A model generated the notes under the pieces. The model was not told the DNA's origin. It saw only the letters and a list, made by a program, of their open reading frames with translations, and ran no database searches. This document shows, in pieces, positions 30,701 through 43,897 of a stretch of 64,000 bases of DNA. This DNA comes from Phorcus lineatus. Taxonomy: Eukaryota; Mollusca; Gastropoda; Trochida; Trochidae. Position 1 is the stretch's first letter. Each line of letters starts with the position of its first letter. A program made the translations under genes and the position numbers. The stretch covers positions 49,868,971 through 49,932,970 of the forward strand of contig OV121082.1 in NCBI GenBank assembly GCA_921293015.1. The letters are read 5' to 3'.

Positions 30701-32596
30701 ACTTTAATGTACAAACAAACTCAGGATTTTTCAGGAATATTTTCTCAAACAAAGCTCATGCGATCGTAGGGCAATCAGTATTCAGCCAGTACCTAGACAG
30801 GGGAGATCAAAGTAGAAATAACAGAAATTTGGTATTTCGGAAGGATTTGCATGAATGCTAATTATTTATTGACTATCCTCTTTCCAAATTGATTTTTTAC
30901 AGTTTCCGTAAAATAGTCTCTGAAATAATGATTTTAGTGATTGTAACAAAATTGCTGCAAGTTATTGAATATGGTGCCCGTATGAAAATATAAGCATTTG
31001 ACGTGGTTAAAGATAAAACTTATGGTGGTGTTAGGAATACAGAGTTATTACAACATCCGTGAGCATTACGATTTTTAAACAAATGTAAAACAGAATTTTT
31101 CTATTAAAAAGTTCTATAGACAAAGACTTAAAAGTTGTTCTCATGAACTTTCGTGTACTTTCTAATAATCTAATGATTCAAAAGCAGCGCTTTGAGAAAA
31201 ATAAGGAAACTCTTTGAGCCATCTACTTTAATATGTGAATATATATGTGACAATATGGGTATCGGAGATGAATTTCACTTTATTTTTTAAATGTCCATAA
31301 ATCACTTTTAGCAGATGTCGATTTATTCCAAAATATTTTCGCCATTCCCGTACCCTTGAATAACTTTAGTTACTGCTGTTATAAATATGCATAGATGTGT
31401 TGAAAGAAATTGAAAAGATATCTATATGTTAGATGAATCTCCTATTTTTTCTTGACACATATATCATGTATACAAGCAAATGACGTAACATCTAAATGTG
31501 TATCATTGAAAAATTGAACTATGAAAAGCTGTTGTACCCCATGTCATGTTTTTGTAGACATATTTTCCTATGCTCAAGAAACTTTCATAGCACTTTATGT
31601 GTTTGCTCGTATAACTTTATATATTCTCATATTTTAATTTTTTTTACCATATTTCTGATATCTCACATCTTGATACATCGTTTAAGGCATATGGACTTGA
31701 ACTTTTGATAACAGTTTTTTCAAAGAAAGTACTCAAACAAAAGGAAGCAAGGAAAAAAAGAAGTTAAGAATAAAGAATTTCATTCGTTCACTGATAGATA
31801 CTCATTCATTTATTATTGTGTAACTTCTCCATAAATTCTTCAAAAATTGTATCATTGTTTTCCGCACAGCCGAACTTGTATTTCCATATTGTTATACTCT
31901 TGGCCACGAGGCCTCCAAAAGTGAAATGAACACTTTAGTAATGAATACATGTCGAAAACCACTTTATTTCTGTTCACTAAAGTACTTTGTAAATACTTGG
32001 GCTTAAGAGTTTTGATAATCTTATCATGATAAAATGGCTATAAAAAGCCATAATGTTCATCCACTTACGACAAACTAATCTTCAATGTTAATGAGTTTTA
32101 TTATAATTAAGAGTATGCTTCCATCATATCTATAGAGCATACAGTCGCAACTAAATAAAACCTTGATTAATGAGTAAAAAAACATGTATAAGTATTGACT
32201 CACCTACATCTTCTTAATTACTTTTCATACGAAGTTGATGTTAGATAAGTTAAAATATTTGATACGTACCGACTTTATAGAAGGGAATTTTAAATAACGC
32301 ATTGTTAGCGACTGTAATTACATTCTACGTATGTTTACCAACGTTTAAAGACGACCGAAGGCGCATGCTAGAGTTCTGTTTTACAAGGTAGGAGGAATTT
32401 TTTTATCCGGTTTACTGATCTCTCGATGAAATTTATCATCTAAAATTCAGCAAGAAGTAGAGAAATACGATCATAAGACCCATTAGCATTTAATATTTCC
32501 CTATCACCATGCATCTGAAAAGGAGTTTGATTGAAAGTAAAAAAATTGTAGTTCTTTGAGTAAATCATCATTAAGTTTCCCTTGATACATACAAGG
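27744..32596. other. Intergenic region, no gene recognised
   Basis: AT-rich, without a supportable exon on either strand. It contains a dispersed repeat copy at about 28960-29290 (shared with 17.2 and 54.0 kb) and the inverted GGGCCC-type repeat at 29790-29930. A small hairpin around TATAAAAAG lies at 32034-32052, too far from the next ATG to be assigned. Confidence 0.45.
29790..29930 (-). repeat. Second copy of the GGGCCC-type dispersed repeat
   Basis: Read on the minus strand it gives GGGCCCTCTTTTCACAAAG, then CACTAAGG words and AGTTGCTTTGTTAAAG, in the same order as the copy at 915-1075. Confidence 0.55.
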
Positions 32597-33799
32597 ATGT
32601 TTATATTTATATATCTCTATTGTACCGTTCAATGTGTAACTATAAATGCTGAATTTCTACAAGAATACATTACACTAGATACGTCAGTTGATCGCTGTAC
32701 GTTCATGGACCCAAGTCTGATACAGCGTGCAGTGACAGCTTTCACCAGCAAACAGATGAGTTTCATTTACTGCGGAACTCCACTCTGTGGGTCCGTGTTT
32801 CCGAACAGAACAGAATCGACATCATGCCGTAATATAACCATGAGTTTCCAATTGGAACTCTATCACCATTCTGTCAACTCGAACACACACGTGGATGTTG
32901 GCGTCAAGAGGGTAAGTGGTTTTCCGGTTTCTATAGTGATTGGTGTTCCTTCTAAGGTAAGTGTCAAATAAAACCGTTGAACAATTACACATGTGTTACA
33001 TCATTAAACGGCCATTTTATAATGATTCTATGAACTTTTACTTTGTCGACATTGTCACAGAGGAGCAAACGTTTTATTCATAGATAAACTTTCAAAAAGA
33101 TTCCAGCCAAACAAAACCATTATTCATATGCTAAAAGACATCAAGGTTTGTGCACATAATCTGTTTTAGGATTCAGTTCTTGCATTTGGTTATCTGTGAG
33201 GTTAACGTGTTGTGCCTTTTTATTCAAAGAGATCAATATTCCCTTAAGTGTGTATAATGCTTTATGCCGACATCCCTTTCTAACAAAGATCCATAGGTCT
33301 CTTCCCCATTCATCAATTCAACTTTTAAATGTCTCTCAAAAAACATTAGCTTATCATACATTCATTTTGAAATGACATGATTTTACAGGTCAAAGTTATG
33401 TATGGCTATCACAGTCTCCTATTAAATCTTCCTGACTCAAGGAACTGCTCACTCTATTTTAACAGAAAATGTCAAACAAACTTTGAGCTCTGAGGTGGAA
33501 AATGTAAAGAGGTTTATTATTTTCTCTTTTGAAACCACAATTTCCCCCAAAATAAGGCTATCCAATTACTTCTGTTTCGAACTTCATGCCACCACTTAAA
33601 AGTGACACAGAGTATGTTTCATGATTTTTTATGTGACTTTAATAAAAGCCAAAATATCTTATGACCTGAGCTCAGTTACAATCGTTTACCTAAACTTTTT
33701 ATCTCTAAAATGTACAAATGATGACATTTTCTTGTTTTTAATGCTTAACTGAAAACGGCTCTACAGGTGTTAAAGTCGAAATTATGTGTCAGATCAACA

Positions 33800-33880
<81 letters not shown>

Positions 33881-35393
33881 TTATAGGAGGTGAACTTTAT
33901 TACCCATATGGGCAATCATAAGCGGTGACATATTTTTAATATGAGCACATGTGCACATATCACTTTTGCCTAGCAACGATTGTTTCAGCGCGAGTTACCA
34001 TATTACGTCGTCTGTGACGTCATCAAACCATTGTTCGTGACGTCAATGAAGCTGGCCGCCGCAAAGAAAACAGGCCCTTTTCCGTGTGTTTTAAATGAAA
34101 TAGAATCGGTAATAAAGAAATTTTAACCCTCGGAATTGTGTCATATGACTTTTACGAAACTCGTGCGAACTTGTGTATAACCCTCGCTCTCGCTCGGGTA
34201 ATACAAAACTTCGCACTCATTTCGTAAAAGTGATATGACACACTTCCTCGGGTAATAATCTCTATATACTGTCCTGTACCCTGAAACAATTGTTGTCCCT
34301 AGATTCCAAAGCTCGAGAAGCTAGAAGACACATCTACCACAAGTGCCACAGTGAACAACCGGGTCACTTCAAGCACAGTCGGTGCAGCAAAGATTCGGCG
34401 ACACCTTCAATGTCGGGACACAAGCATGAAAACCTGTATCTTTGAAGGTAACCTTACACAAGAACATTCGAGTCAAGGAGCAAGATAGTCTATAAAATTA
34501 ACGAATACAAGTTTCCCAATCCAGCTTGCTGTCACTGTTTCCCCTATCAAATCATTACCAAGTTAAAATTATAGGCTTGAATTAGATGTTGATATGCATA
34601 GCTTTACCTGAGCAGTGCAATATATAAGTTACATGGTTTTAATTGTTTTTTTTGCAATTGTCTACGTAAATGAGAATGAATTCATACTTATTTTCTCTCA
34701 TTCAGATTCGTCAATGGTTTCTCCACGCAGAGGGTTGAGGCTTTTGGTTGTTGATCCAAAACAGACCGTACATCTGTATGATGTTAACGCTAAGATTAGA
34801 AAGTTCAAGAAGTTAGCGTTCCAACTCCAAAATGGAACTTTAGAGACAACGTACTACGACAAGACTCGAGCACTTTTGATATTTTACCACTTCACGAGCC
34901 CATGCTCGTATCAGCTCCCTAAGACAACGTTCTTCTTCTTGACAGGGATCACGACGACTACGAAGCTCCAAAGTTCGCACTGTTTATGTAAGTGTTGAGG
35001 TGATCAGAAGATGAAAAGCACGCTGATGACGGCTGATATCTATATTATGATAATATTGCACATAACTTGCGAATTTAATTCTTTCGGTTTATATCTTGTC
35101 AATTTGTTTCTTTCAAATAAGTACTTTTTCTATTTTACTTACAATAAGTTGTCACCCTTACTCCATTTACCTATCATCCACAAAGAGAAAGAACTTTGTT
35201 CTTAGAAGCCATTGCGTAATTAAAATAACAGCGAAGATGATTAGAAGAAAGAGGTAGAGACTAAGAAAATGAGAGATAGAAGGAGAGACACTGAGAGGGA
35301 GAGATTGAGATAGAGATTTAGAGAGGGCGAGAGAGAAAGAGAGATTGAGAGATATTTAAAGAGAGAGAGAGATTGAGAGAGAAAGAGAGAGAG

Positions 35394-35481
<88 letters not shown>

Positions 35482-38400
35482 CTAGGCACTTCAGCACTTG
35501 TATCGATCGGCTTTATTAGCTATTCCTTTACTTTCAGCCAAACCGTCTTTTCTTCGATTCCACTTGGCAGAAGGGTTGTATATTTTTGCTTATAATGACT
35601 TGATCGTGTTCTACTCCTCGAAATTCGAGGGAAAGAAAAAAGTCTACGTCACTGGCATAGTAAAACATCTGGATATAATGAGAAGACATAAGTAAGTTCA
35701 CAATGAAATACGTAGCCGACAATGTTGTGTTCAGGCTGTGAGAGATTAACCTTATGTTTCTGATGACACTAGTTGTAGATAAAATTCTACTTCAGACGAA
35801 ACTTGAAGCGACTCAAAACGGGACACGATCCAAAATAGGACATTAATAATACGGATAGATGCTATAGATATCACATTATTAGTATTAACATATGATAAGC
35901 AGGCCCGTAGCACCAATTTCGAGAGGGGTGGGGGCTGAAATTAGGGATTTGCTAGCTCGGGGGGGGGGGGGGGGGGGGGGGGGGGGAAGAATAACGTTTA
36001 TACTTGGTAGGTCATGACAGATTATTTATTTAAGAAAAACACCCGCTTACACCGTCGGTGAGACCAAATACAGGCATTTAATGTTCACGTCACGTTCTCA
36101 ATCTGCAGAAAAGGGTCAGATGCCTCAAGAAACTTATAATATTCTATTTTTTCATACAAACATTGTTTTTTGGACATACGAAAGAAGTGATGAAGCCAAA
36201 CAATGCTAGAAACGTATATTTTGGGTTAATGAATTATGATCAAATCTTAGACTTTAAAGTTTTAAATGATACTCAATCTCACATCTACATTAAACTTCAC
36301 AGTAGTTGAAATTTGTTATAAATATGTTTTATTATTTGTCAATGGAAAAATATTTCTCCTGAAAAGCATTTTCTATCCACATAATTGATTAATTGTAAAG
36401 CTAATGTTCTTACTATTTTCGAAGTCTTAGAATATACAAATAGGCATCATGATAATATCAGTATCAGTATATATCAGTATATAAGCAGTATAATACATGT
36501 TTTTTTATGATTTCATAAGCAATTTTTCTTCTCGCGACAGGGTCGTCATCGTATGCTACCATTACAGAAGAAATTATTTAGTCTATAAGATTAAGTATTC
36601 TAACTATCATAAAATAAAAATTCTATCATCCGCCGACGAAATAACTTCAATTGCAGCGGCCACAAGACAAGGTGAGTTTTAAAAGGTTTTGAGTTTTTTC
36701 AAAGCGATACCTTTAGCTTTACAATGAATTTGCTTGAGGTTTAAGAAAGTTTATTTTAATCAACTGACATAATATGAAGCAAATAACTGCCTCATAAATA
36801 ATAACTAAATGGCAACATAAGGACACTCCTTGATTTCCATGACTTTTGTCCAAATAAATCGAAAATAGCTCACGTATTCATAAACACACTCCAAATATTC
36901 GACAATCTATATTTTATAATTAAAACCGCCATATGTATGTGCAGAAGCCGAAAGCAAACGCCTCGTGTGTCCATGAATACATATTTGTGGCAATAAATCA
37001 TAAATCAATGGTATAATTATGGTCACCTTTAGTAAAGAACTACCTTTACATGCTGGTGAGGCTTGACTCCATGGTGTAAATATGGTCAACCTAAGCACAG
37101 TATGCCCTTATTTGTGTTCATCTGACGTAAGTACATGGTGTCAATAATTTAACTCTCGGCACAGGCTATCCTTATACATCCAATCAGATGCAGTCCCATT
37201 GAATGAATACACATACCCCTAGAATAGGGCGCCCTACACCAAAATTTAGTAAATGAAATATTTTAATAATTAAATGTTCCTTCATCCATAATATTTTTTT
37301 TATTTGGGCTCCTTATTTCAGTCTAGACTTGTTGAATGTGGACCTAGACTGTATTAAAGGCTCCTTTATATACACAATCATGAAGCAGGACTAAGGGCGC
37401 CCTTATACGTGGTGTTAACCTTAGCACAGGGCGTCCTTCTCTATGGTGATCCATCATAACTCCATGGTATAAATACTGTCAACTTAAGCACATGGCGTCC
37501 CTATCAGTGGTTATCCATCATAACTTCATGGTATGATTACTGTCAACTTAAGCACAGGGTGCATTTATCAGTTGTTATCCATCATAACTTCATGATATTA
37601 ATTATTGCCAACTTGAGCACAGGGCGCCTTTACCAGTGGTGATCCATGATAACTCCATGTATAATTGCTGTCAACCTTAGCACAGGCTCCCTTATCATGG
37701 TATTAGCACAGATTTCTATGGTGACATTAGATGCAATAGTCCATGATATCATTAGGAATAGATTGTTTTTCCAATCACAACCTAATTCTACTCACTTGGT
37801 TTAAGTTTTTAATAAGAAATAAAATTAAAACGAGATGAATCGACTTGCATTAAAGGAAAACAATAGCCTCTCAACCATTACGAGTTTTTGCAAAGTACAG
37901 TTTTATGTCGATGTTTTTTAAACATGTAACCTTTCTGTGGTGATTTGCCTATAAATGAGTCCGATTGTTTAAGCTATATCATTTCAGGCAAACCTGTACT
38001 TTGTTTCAAGACAAGTGAAATAGTGATATACCGATAAATGAGTCCGATTGTATAAGCTATATCATTTCAGGCAAACCTGTATATTGTTTCAAGACAAGTG
38101 AGATAGTGATATACCGATAAATGAGTCCGATTGTATAAGCTATATCATTTCAGGCAAACCTGTACCTTGTTTCAAGACAAGTGAAATAGTGATATACCGA
38201 TAGATGAGTCCGATTGTATAAGCTATATCATTTCAGGCAAACCTGTACCTTGTTTCAAGACAAGTGAAATAGTGATTTACCTATAAATGAGTCCGATTGT
38301 ATAAGCTATATCATTTCAGGCAAACCTGTATATTGTTTCAAGACAAGTGAGATAGTGATATACCGATAAATGAGTCCGATTGTATAAGCTATATCATTTC

Positions 38401-40284
38401 AGGCAAACCTGTACCTTGTTTCAAGACAAGTGAAATAGTGATTTACCTATAAATGAGTCCGATTGTATAAGCTATATCATTTCAGGCAAACCTGTATATT
38501 GTTTCAAGACAAGTGAGATAGTGATATACCGATAAATGAGTCCGATTGTATAAGCTATATCATTTCAGGCAAACCTGTACCTTGTTTCAAGACAAGTGAA
38601 ATAGTGATTTACCTATAAATGAGTCCGATTGTATAAGCTATATCATTTCAGGCAAACCTGTATATTGTTTCAAGACAAGTGAGATAGTGATATACCGATA
38701 AATGAGTCCGATTGTATAAGCTATATCATTTCAGGCAAACCTGTACCTTGTTTCAAGACAAGTGAAATAGTGATATACCGATAAATGAGTCCGATTGTAT
38801 AAGCTATATCATTTCAGGCAAACCTGTATATTGTTTCAAGACAAGTGAGATAGTGATATACCGATAAATGAGTCCGATTGTATAAGCTATATCATTTCAG
38901 GCAAACCTGTACCTTGTTTCAAGACAAGTGAAATAGTGATATACCGATAGATGAGTCCGATTGTATAAGCTATATCATTTCAGGCAAACCTGTACCTTGT
39001 TTCAAGACAAGTGAAATAGTGATATACCGATAAATGAGTCCGATTGTATAAGCTATATCATTTCAGGCAAACCTGTACCTTGTTTCAAGACAAGTGAAAT
39101 AGTGATATACCGATAAATGAGTCCGATTGTATAAGCTATATCATTTCAGGCAAACCTGTACCTTGTTTCAAGACAAGTGAAATAGTGATATACCGATAAA
39201 TGAGTCCGATTGTATAAGCTATATCATTTCAGGCAAACCTGTACCTTGTTTCAAGACAAGTGAAATAGTGATATACCGATAAATGAGTCCGATTGTATAA
39301 GCTATATCATTTCAGGCAAACCTGTACCTTGTTTCAAGACAAATGAAACACCCTTACCTATCTGAACCTGAACATGTGCTTTGAATTTAATATTTCAAGG
39401 AAAAACATTTCTATGCTACAATTCACCATGTCATGACTTCTTTCTTTCTTTTCTGGAGCGATGTCCAAATTTGCTTATAGTTTTTCTGCAAATTGAATAT
39501 ATGAAAAAAATGAAACCAAATATTCTATGGTGTCATCAATTTGACTGCAGGTCTCGTGTACGTTGCATTCGGAAGCTCGTTGATCTCTTTGTCACTGTCT
39601 GGAGACATTATGAACTGTAAGATGAAGAACTATCACAGCGGACAAATCTTCACGCACGGTCATCGCCTGGCCATATCAACGCCGGCTCGTGGGTGAGTGT
39701 TACATCTCATTAAGTGACGGTATCAAATCTTCATTTTGTATGAGAAAAATGTTTTTCAAAAGGCTGACAATTTCTGAGACGACCCCGTCATAAACATATC
39801 CTTCACTTATCCCTCTGTGGTATAATTGAGGAGTTATACCTGTACATTATAATTTGTCAAATGTCTTGCAAAATGACAATATGTTCAGTATAAAAAGATT
39901 TTTTATAAATAAGAGGGCAATTTACTTAATACTGCAAAATGAAAGCCTGACAGTTAAGACGACCCTCGACACAAACATAGCCATCCACTATGAAGAATAA
40001 TGGTCGAGTTATACTTGTCCGTTACCAGTTATCTTTCCGCAAAGAAGGCCAATACCAACTACTGAACTGATGAGAACCAACCTGTAATATAAGTAGACAC
40101 ATATCATTAATATTAGTCCTTCATATGATTTTCAATTTATAATTTTTTAAAATAAAAGCTTTAATCCTCTATATTTTGCAGTACGTTTTCCTATCGAACT
40201 TGTAAAGGTGGTTTTATCAGGACGCTGGAGTTGGTTGGCCTGGCAAATTCCAGGTCCAAGTGGGTCATAGGGGTTAGTATGTGA
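32597..40284 (+). CDS. Uncharacterised predicted secreted protein, 7 exons
   Basis: I do not recognise this family. Exons: 32597-32956, 34303-34447, 34706-34987, 35538-35691, 36541-36671, 39551-39692, 40182-40284; every junction has AG/GT borders and matching phase, giving 438 residues. The N-terminus MFIFIYLYCTVQCVTINA looks like a signal peptide. N-glycosylation sequons (NRT, NIT, NGT) and about a dozen cysteines fit a secreted or surface protein. Residues 169 onward are rich in beta-type strands (LRLLVVDPKQTVHLYDV, GLYIFAYNDLIVFY, RVVIVCYHYRRNYLVYKI, LVYVAFGSSLISLSL), which could be propeller-like blades; that is inference. Exon 1 offers two GTAAGT donors 45 bases apart (32912 and 32957), both in frame. 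The stop in exon 7 follows a possible donor (GG|GTTAGT), so further exons, for example a membrane anchor, cannot be excluded. A mature start upstream of the chosen ATG was not found. Confidence 0.7.
33803..33878. repeat. (AT)n microsatellite
   Basis: About 38 uninterrupted AT dinucleotides in intron 1 of the secreted-protein gene. Confidence 0.97.
34126..34253. repeat. Foldback element with CCTCG..CGAGG stem
   Basis: The left arm ACCCTCGGAATTGTGTCATA... and right arm ...TATGACACACTTCCTCGGGT are inverted copies of roughly 50 bases. They surround ACCCTCGCTCTCGCTCGGGT, itself self-complementary at its ends. Two TGACGTCA sites lie just upstream (34016, 34038). It is a probable MITE remnant in intron 1 of the secreted-protein gene. 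Confidence 0.7.
35230..35478. repeat. (GA)n-rich microsatellite
   Basis: Interrupted GA repeats from about 35230 become pure GAGAGA at 35399-35478. The tract lies in intron 3 of the secreted-protein gene, about 60 bases before exon 4. The frames of RE or LS repeats here are artefacts. Confidence 0.95.
35959..35986 (+). repeat. Poly-G tract
   Basis: A run of 28 G follows a CCCGTAGCACCAATTTCGAG-type stretch. The length may be inaccurate because homopolymers assemble poorly. Confidence 0.9.
37927..39346 (+). repeat. 83-bp minisatellite, 17 units, intron 5 of secreted-protein gene
   Basis: The word GAGTCCGATTG recurs at exact 83-base steps from 37957 to 39285 (17 copies). Two main variants exist: GTACCTTG with GTGAAATAG, and GTATATTG with GTGAGATAG. 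In units 4-11 they alternate, giving a 166-bp dimer, while units 12-17 are uniform. Each unit has a TATATCATTTCAG acceptor-like word followed 27 bases later by GTGAAA or GTGAGA. Confidence 0.97.
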
Positions 40285-41329
40285 GATGTCATGAAAATGG
40301 AGAGGAAATTACAATGTTGATTAAATTAAAAAATTATTTGTTAATTTTCTTTGGTTTTAATATTTTAAGACCAGGGTACTTTAAAACCTTTTAGACAAGA
40401 TTTTTTTAACCTAAAACAAGATAGAAGTGGAAAAAGATAATGAAAGTGATAATATAAGTCATAATGCATGTGTGTTTGTGTGTATTTATGCTATAGACTA
40501 GGATTCATAAAGTCACTTACATGATTACAACGATGAGCGTATGCACTTTCATTCTGACTTATGTGACAGTGTTATATTGGGGTCACACTTTCTGCAATAG
40601 TACAAATTCTAAACTTGTTCGGGTTGAGTCCGTTGCGCTGTTCGAACCTACACTCAGAGTATGGCAACATCATTGATCATACTAGTAGATAAGGAACTCG
40701 ACAAAACATGGATGTCCAGCAGTAGGTAGTTGATCTCTTGTTACATGTATACCCCTCTTGTAGTTGTAAAACACCACAGCCCCCATAGCTGAATGTTTCC
40801 CTTCTGATGAGTAATGTAAACAAACCATACGAGAAATGCTAGTTATCAGTAGGAATTTTCTGATTTCTTTACGGAATAGTGACAGAATCGCATTGAATGA
40901 CCTGTTAAGACATTGTCTGTGTTCCGTTTGAAGCAAAATAAGACTATCGTTTCAGGTGAAATAAACAACGTGGATCTGATATGTCGTTACAAATAAAACG
41001 TACCTATTCCTGAAGATCTCTTTCAAACTGTCACAAGAAGAAACTTCGCGACTGGTCACAATAACAATAAAATTGAATCATTAAATTGTGCTTTCCTTAT
41101 CATTTTTTTACTTCTAACCGCTCTTCAGAATGTGAGTTTTTTTTTCAAGAAACCAATTCATTTTGACCATGTACATTGCATTGCGATGTCTAGTGTACAC
41201 TACGGAAGAATTGTCTCGGAAACTACTATACAATTAAACTTTGAGTAAGGTTACTCATGCTATTTATCTCTACCCAGATCGAAACAAGTTCTAATTTACG
41301 GAGTTATGACCCATGGGTTGGTAATTAAA

Positions 41330-41961
41330 GTTTAAACGCACTAGTGCACGCCAATGTTTCGTAAACACAACGAATGCACAGATACTGCATATCTCTCGAT
41401 ATTACTCACTATCCTCACTCAAGTAATCTACCTCGTAAGTTATTTAACAAATATTTACGTATTCAGTTAGTAAAGTGGATTTTTAAAGGCCGGAAGTATT
41501 TAATGTTACGTTACATTAAATCCGCATGAACTACGATATCGGAAATATTAAGATTTTGCTCATAACCAGAAAAACGGAAACGGCAGCAGCTACGGTCAAT
41601 CTAATAACAGTGCTAATACTGTGTTATTAAATCGGTTAATTTACAACATTGCTTTCATAAAACATATTTCATGATTTGTTCTCAGTTCAGAGTTTAGGTA
41701 AAGTCAATAGCTGCACACAGGACTAGTTCAGCCGTTTCCAAGTGTCAATAATCTATCCGTTTTGTGCACAGCTAACCATAGATTTTTATATGTCCAAGCC
41801 GACAGCGGCTGTCTCAACGTTTTCATTGTTGATTGAAGGTAAATTGTAAAGATTGTTTAGTATTTCATTGCATCGATAGAAAGTTTAAGTGAATGCTTAA
41901 GTCCTCGTACACCTTGAAATAGCCAATTTAAACCGTAAAAGCGTGCACTAGTGCCTTTAAC
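41330..41961. mobile_element. Possible 0.63-kb inverted-repeat element
   Basis: GTTTAAACGCACTAGTGCACGC at 41330 is mirrored by GCGTGCACTAGTGCCTTTAAC at 41941-41961; the core CACTAGTGCACGC is exact. No clear target duplication was seen, so the boundaries are tentative. Confidence 0.5.
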
Positions 41962-43560
41962 CACTGTGAAGTTAAAATGGTTGCAGGTGTTTCTTGAACC
42001 ATTACACTTAATGAAAGGGACAAATTAGGTTTTGATAACGTAGATTATATTTTGATCTATTTTGAAAATAGGTTAAAATAGTTCGATAATGGGATACCTG
42101 TTTTCATTAGCACAATATTGCTAAAACACACTATATATATTTGTCTTTTCAACATATATATTTGTGAAGCCAGTAAAATTTTTGAACTCCGAAGGAATTG
42201 CACTTCAATTTTCTATGAGCTTCAGATGATTGTTATTAAATTAGTTAAGAGACATTGGTTAGCTTGTTCACATCTTTGATATTAAAAGCTGCGAGTGAGC
42301 AATTTTGATGTTGGTATAGTAAATAAACTCAATTTTCAGAGTCGGCGATTCTTCGTTTTTGATTATTTTACCACTTAACATTTAAGTCCTTTGGTTATCT
42401 GTACTAACAAATCAAAATAATTTCTTAATCACTTCAAACCATTATAAGCCTGTACATTACTATCAAACAAATTTATTCAATCTCTGTGATCTATTTTAAA
42501 ACCACCCATTATTATATCTAAAAAGCACTTTATTCTATAATATTCTGTCACTTAGAAACAGGTCATGATTTAACCATCCTCTTAAGTACCGGTAAACTAG
42601 ATGTATTTGTAACAACCTTTAATATCTGAGAATACTGAAAAACGAGTTAAGATCGACATCATTGTAGAAATCGACCACTGAAGTAAACAGATTTGAATGA
42701 AACGTGAGCTAAAAACCTACACGCTATCAGTAGATCTAAGCAGGTGCATTAGATACAATGTTGGGTTAAAGATGAAGAATCGAGCCATATAATGAGGCCT
42801 TTAGAGTGAAATATGAGTTAAGAGCCAGTCACTAAATTGGAACCGGTTTTAATATTCATATAGTTCAATAAAAAAATGAGTCTTTAAAAACCAATCATGG
42901 TCTAGATAAGCCCCCATTACCTACAGCGAAAAAGTTCTCGATTGTTCAAGCAATCTGTGGATCGTGATCATTTTTACATTTGTCGGCAGTTGGAGACTTT
43001 GTGTTAGAGAGAAATACTGTACATTTAAAACTGTATTTTCTGAAATTCCATATTAATGTGAAGTCGTGCGGTTTGAATGGTGTTGTGATAATAGATTATG
43101 GTATTTGTGACTGACGTATTTCAATAACATCTCATGCTGGGGAGCATGCAGCGAACCTTTTTTTTATCAAAAAAGAACAATGTGACTTTTAAGGCACTTA
43201 AAGATTTTTAAGTGCATAAGGCACTTCAAAACAAACAAATCGATACATGAGTACATTACGCTCATCGTGATGAGGAAATGTTGACCAGTATTGACCAAGT
43301 TCCTTTTAACAGAAATACCGAAATTGGAAATCTAATTTTGTTCTTAATCAACTATTATAAATTAAATGATATTAAGTTTGCCTTGTATAATGATTTACAA
43401 GATTATTGTTCTTTCCTTAAATTTCCAAAACGATACCTTAATTGTAAACTCAAGTTTTAAATGTTAAACCCCGGGTCTATCACGATGCTAGTGTGTTGTC
43501 GCATGTATACACCAATCCGTGAATTGACGTTAATATCAAACACTTTTAATACCATGCTTG

Positions 43561-43566
43561 TTTATT
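43561..43566 (-). other. Candidate sulfotransferase poly(A) signal
   Basis: AATAAA on the minus strand (TTTATT on plus), about 330 bases downstream of the stop codon. Confidence 0.4.
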
Positions 43567-43897
43567 GAATATCCAACAAAATGGCATGCATGTGCGATTG
43601 AAACTTCTGTACCTTGGTATTTTTACCAACAATATGTGATTCGACGTTGATACACTTAACACATCTAACAAAGGAATTAAATTTCCCACAAGCTTGCTTG
43701 TCAGTTGAACAGTCCAGATCCGTTCATCAGACACACAGTCTGATTAAACTCGTCGGTGTTACGAGCAATACGATTTTTAAAATATTGACTCCAGAGAGAT
43801 ACGACTGGAAACCACTGATAAAACCACTTCGTACCTCGGTAGAGCAACAACTTTTAAACTGTTAAGCCTGACCAAACTGCTGAGGCACGTTTAACTT

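Larger units (their letters stand above)
40285..43897. other. Intergenic region between convergent genes
   Basis: It should hold the 3' UTRs of the secreted-protein gene (+) and the sulfotransferase (-). AATAAA near 41069 on the plus strand is a possible end for the former. An inverted-repeat element is at 41330-41961. No additional exon is supported. Confidence 0.45.

Noticed and set aside
35241..35489. Leu-Ser repeat frame and Arg-Glu repeat frame
   Set aside because: Both are read from the (GA)n microsatellite.
37927..39346. CRISPR-like regular repeats
   Set aside because: Units are contiguous 83-bp tandem copies without unique spacers, inside an intron of an animal gene.
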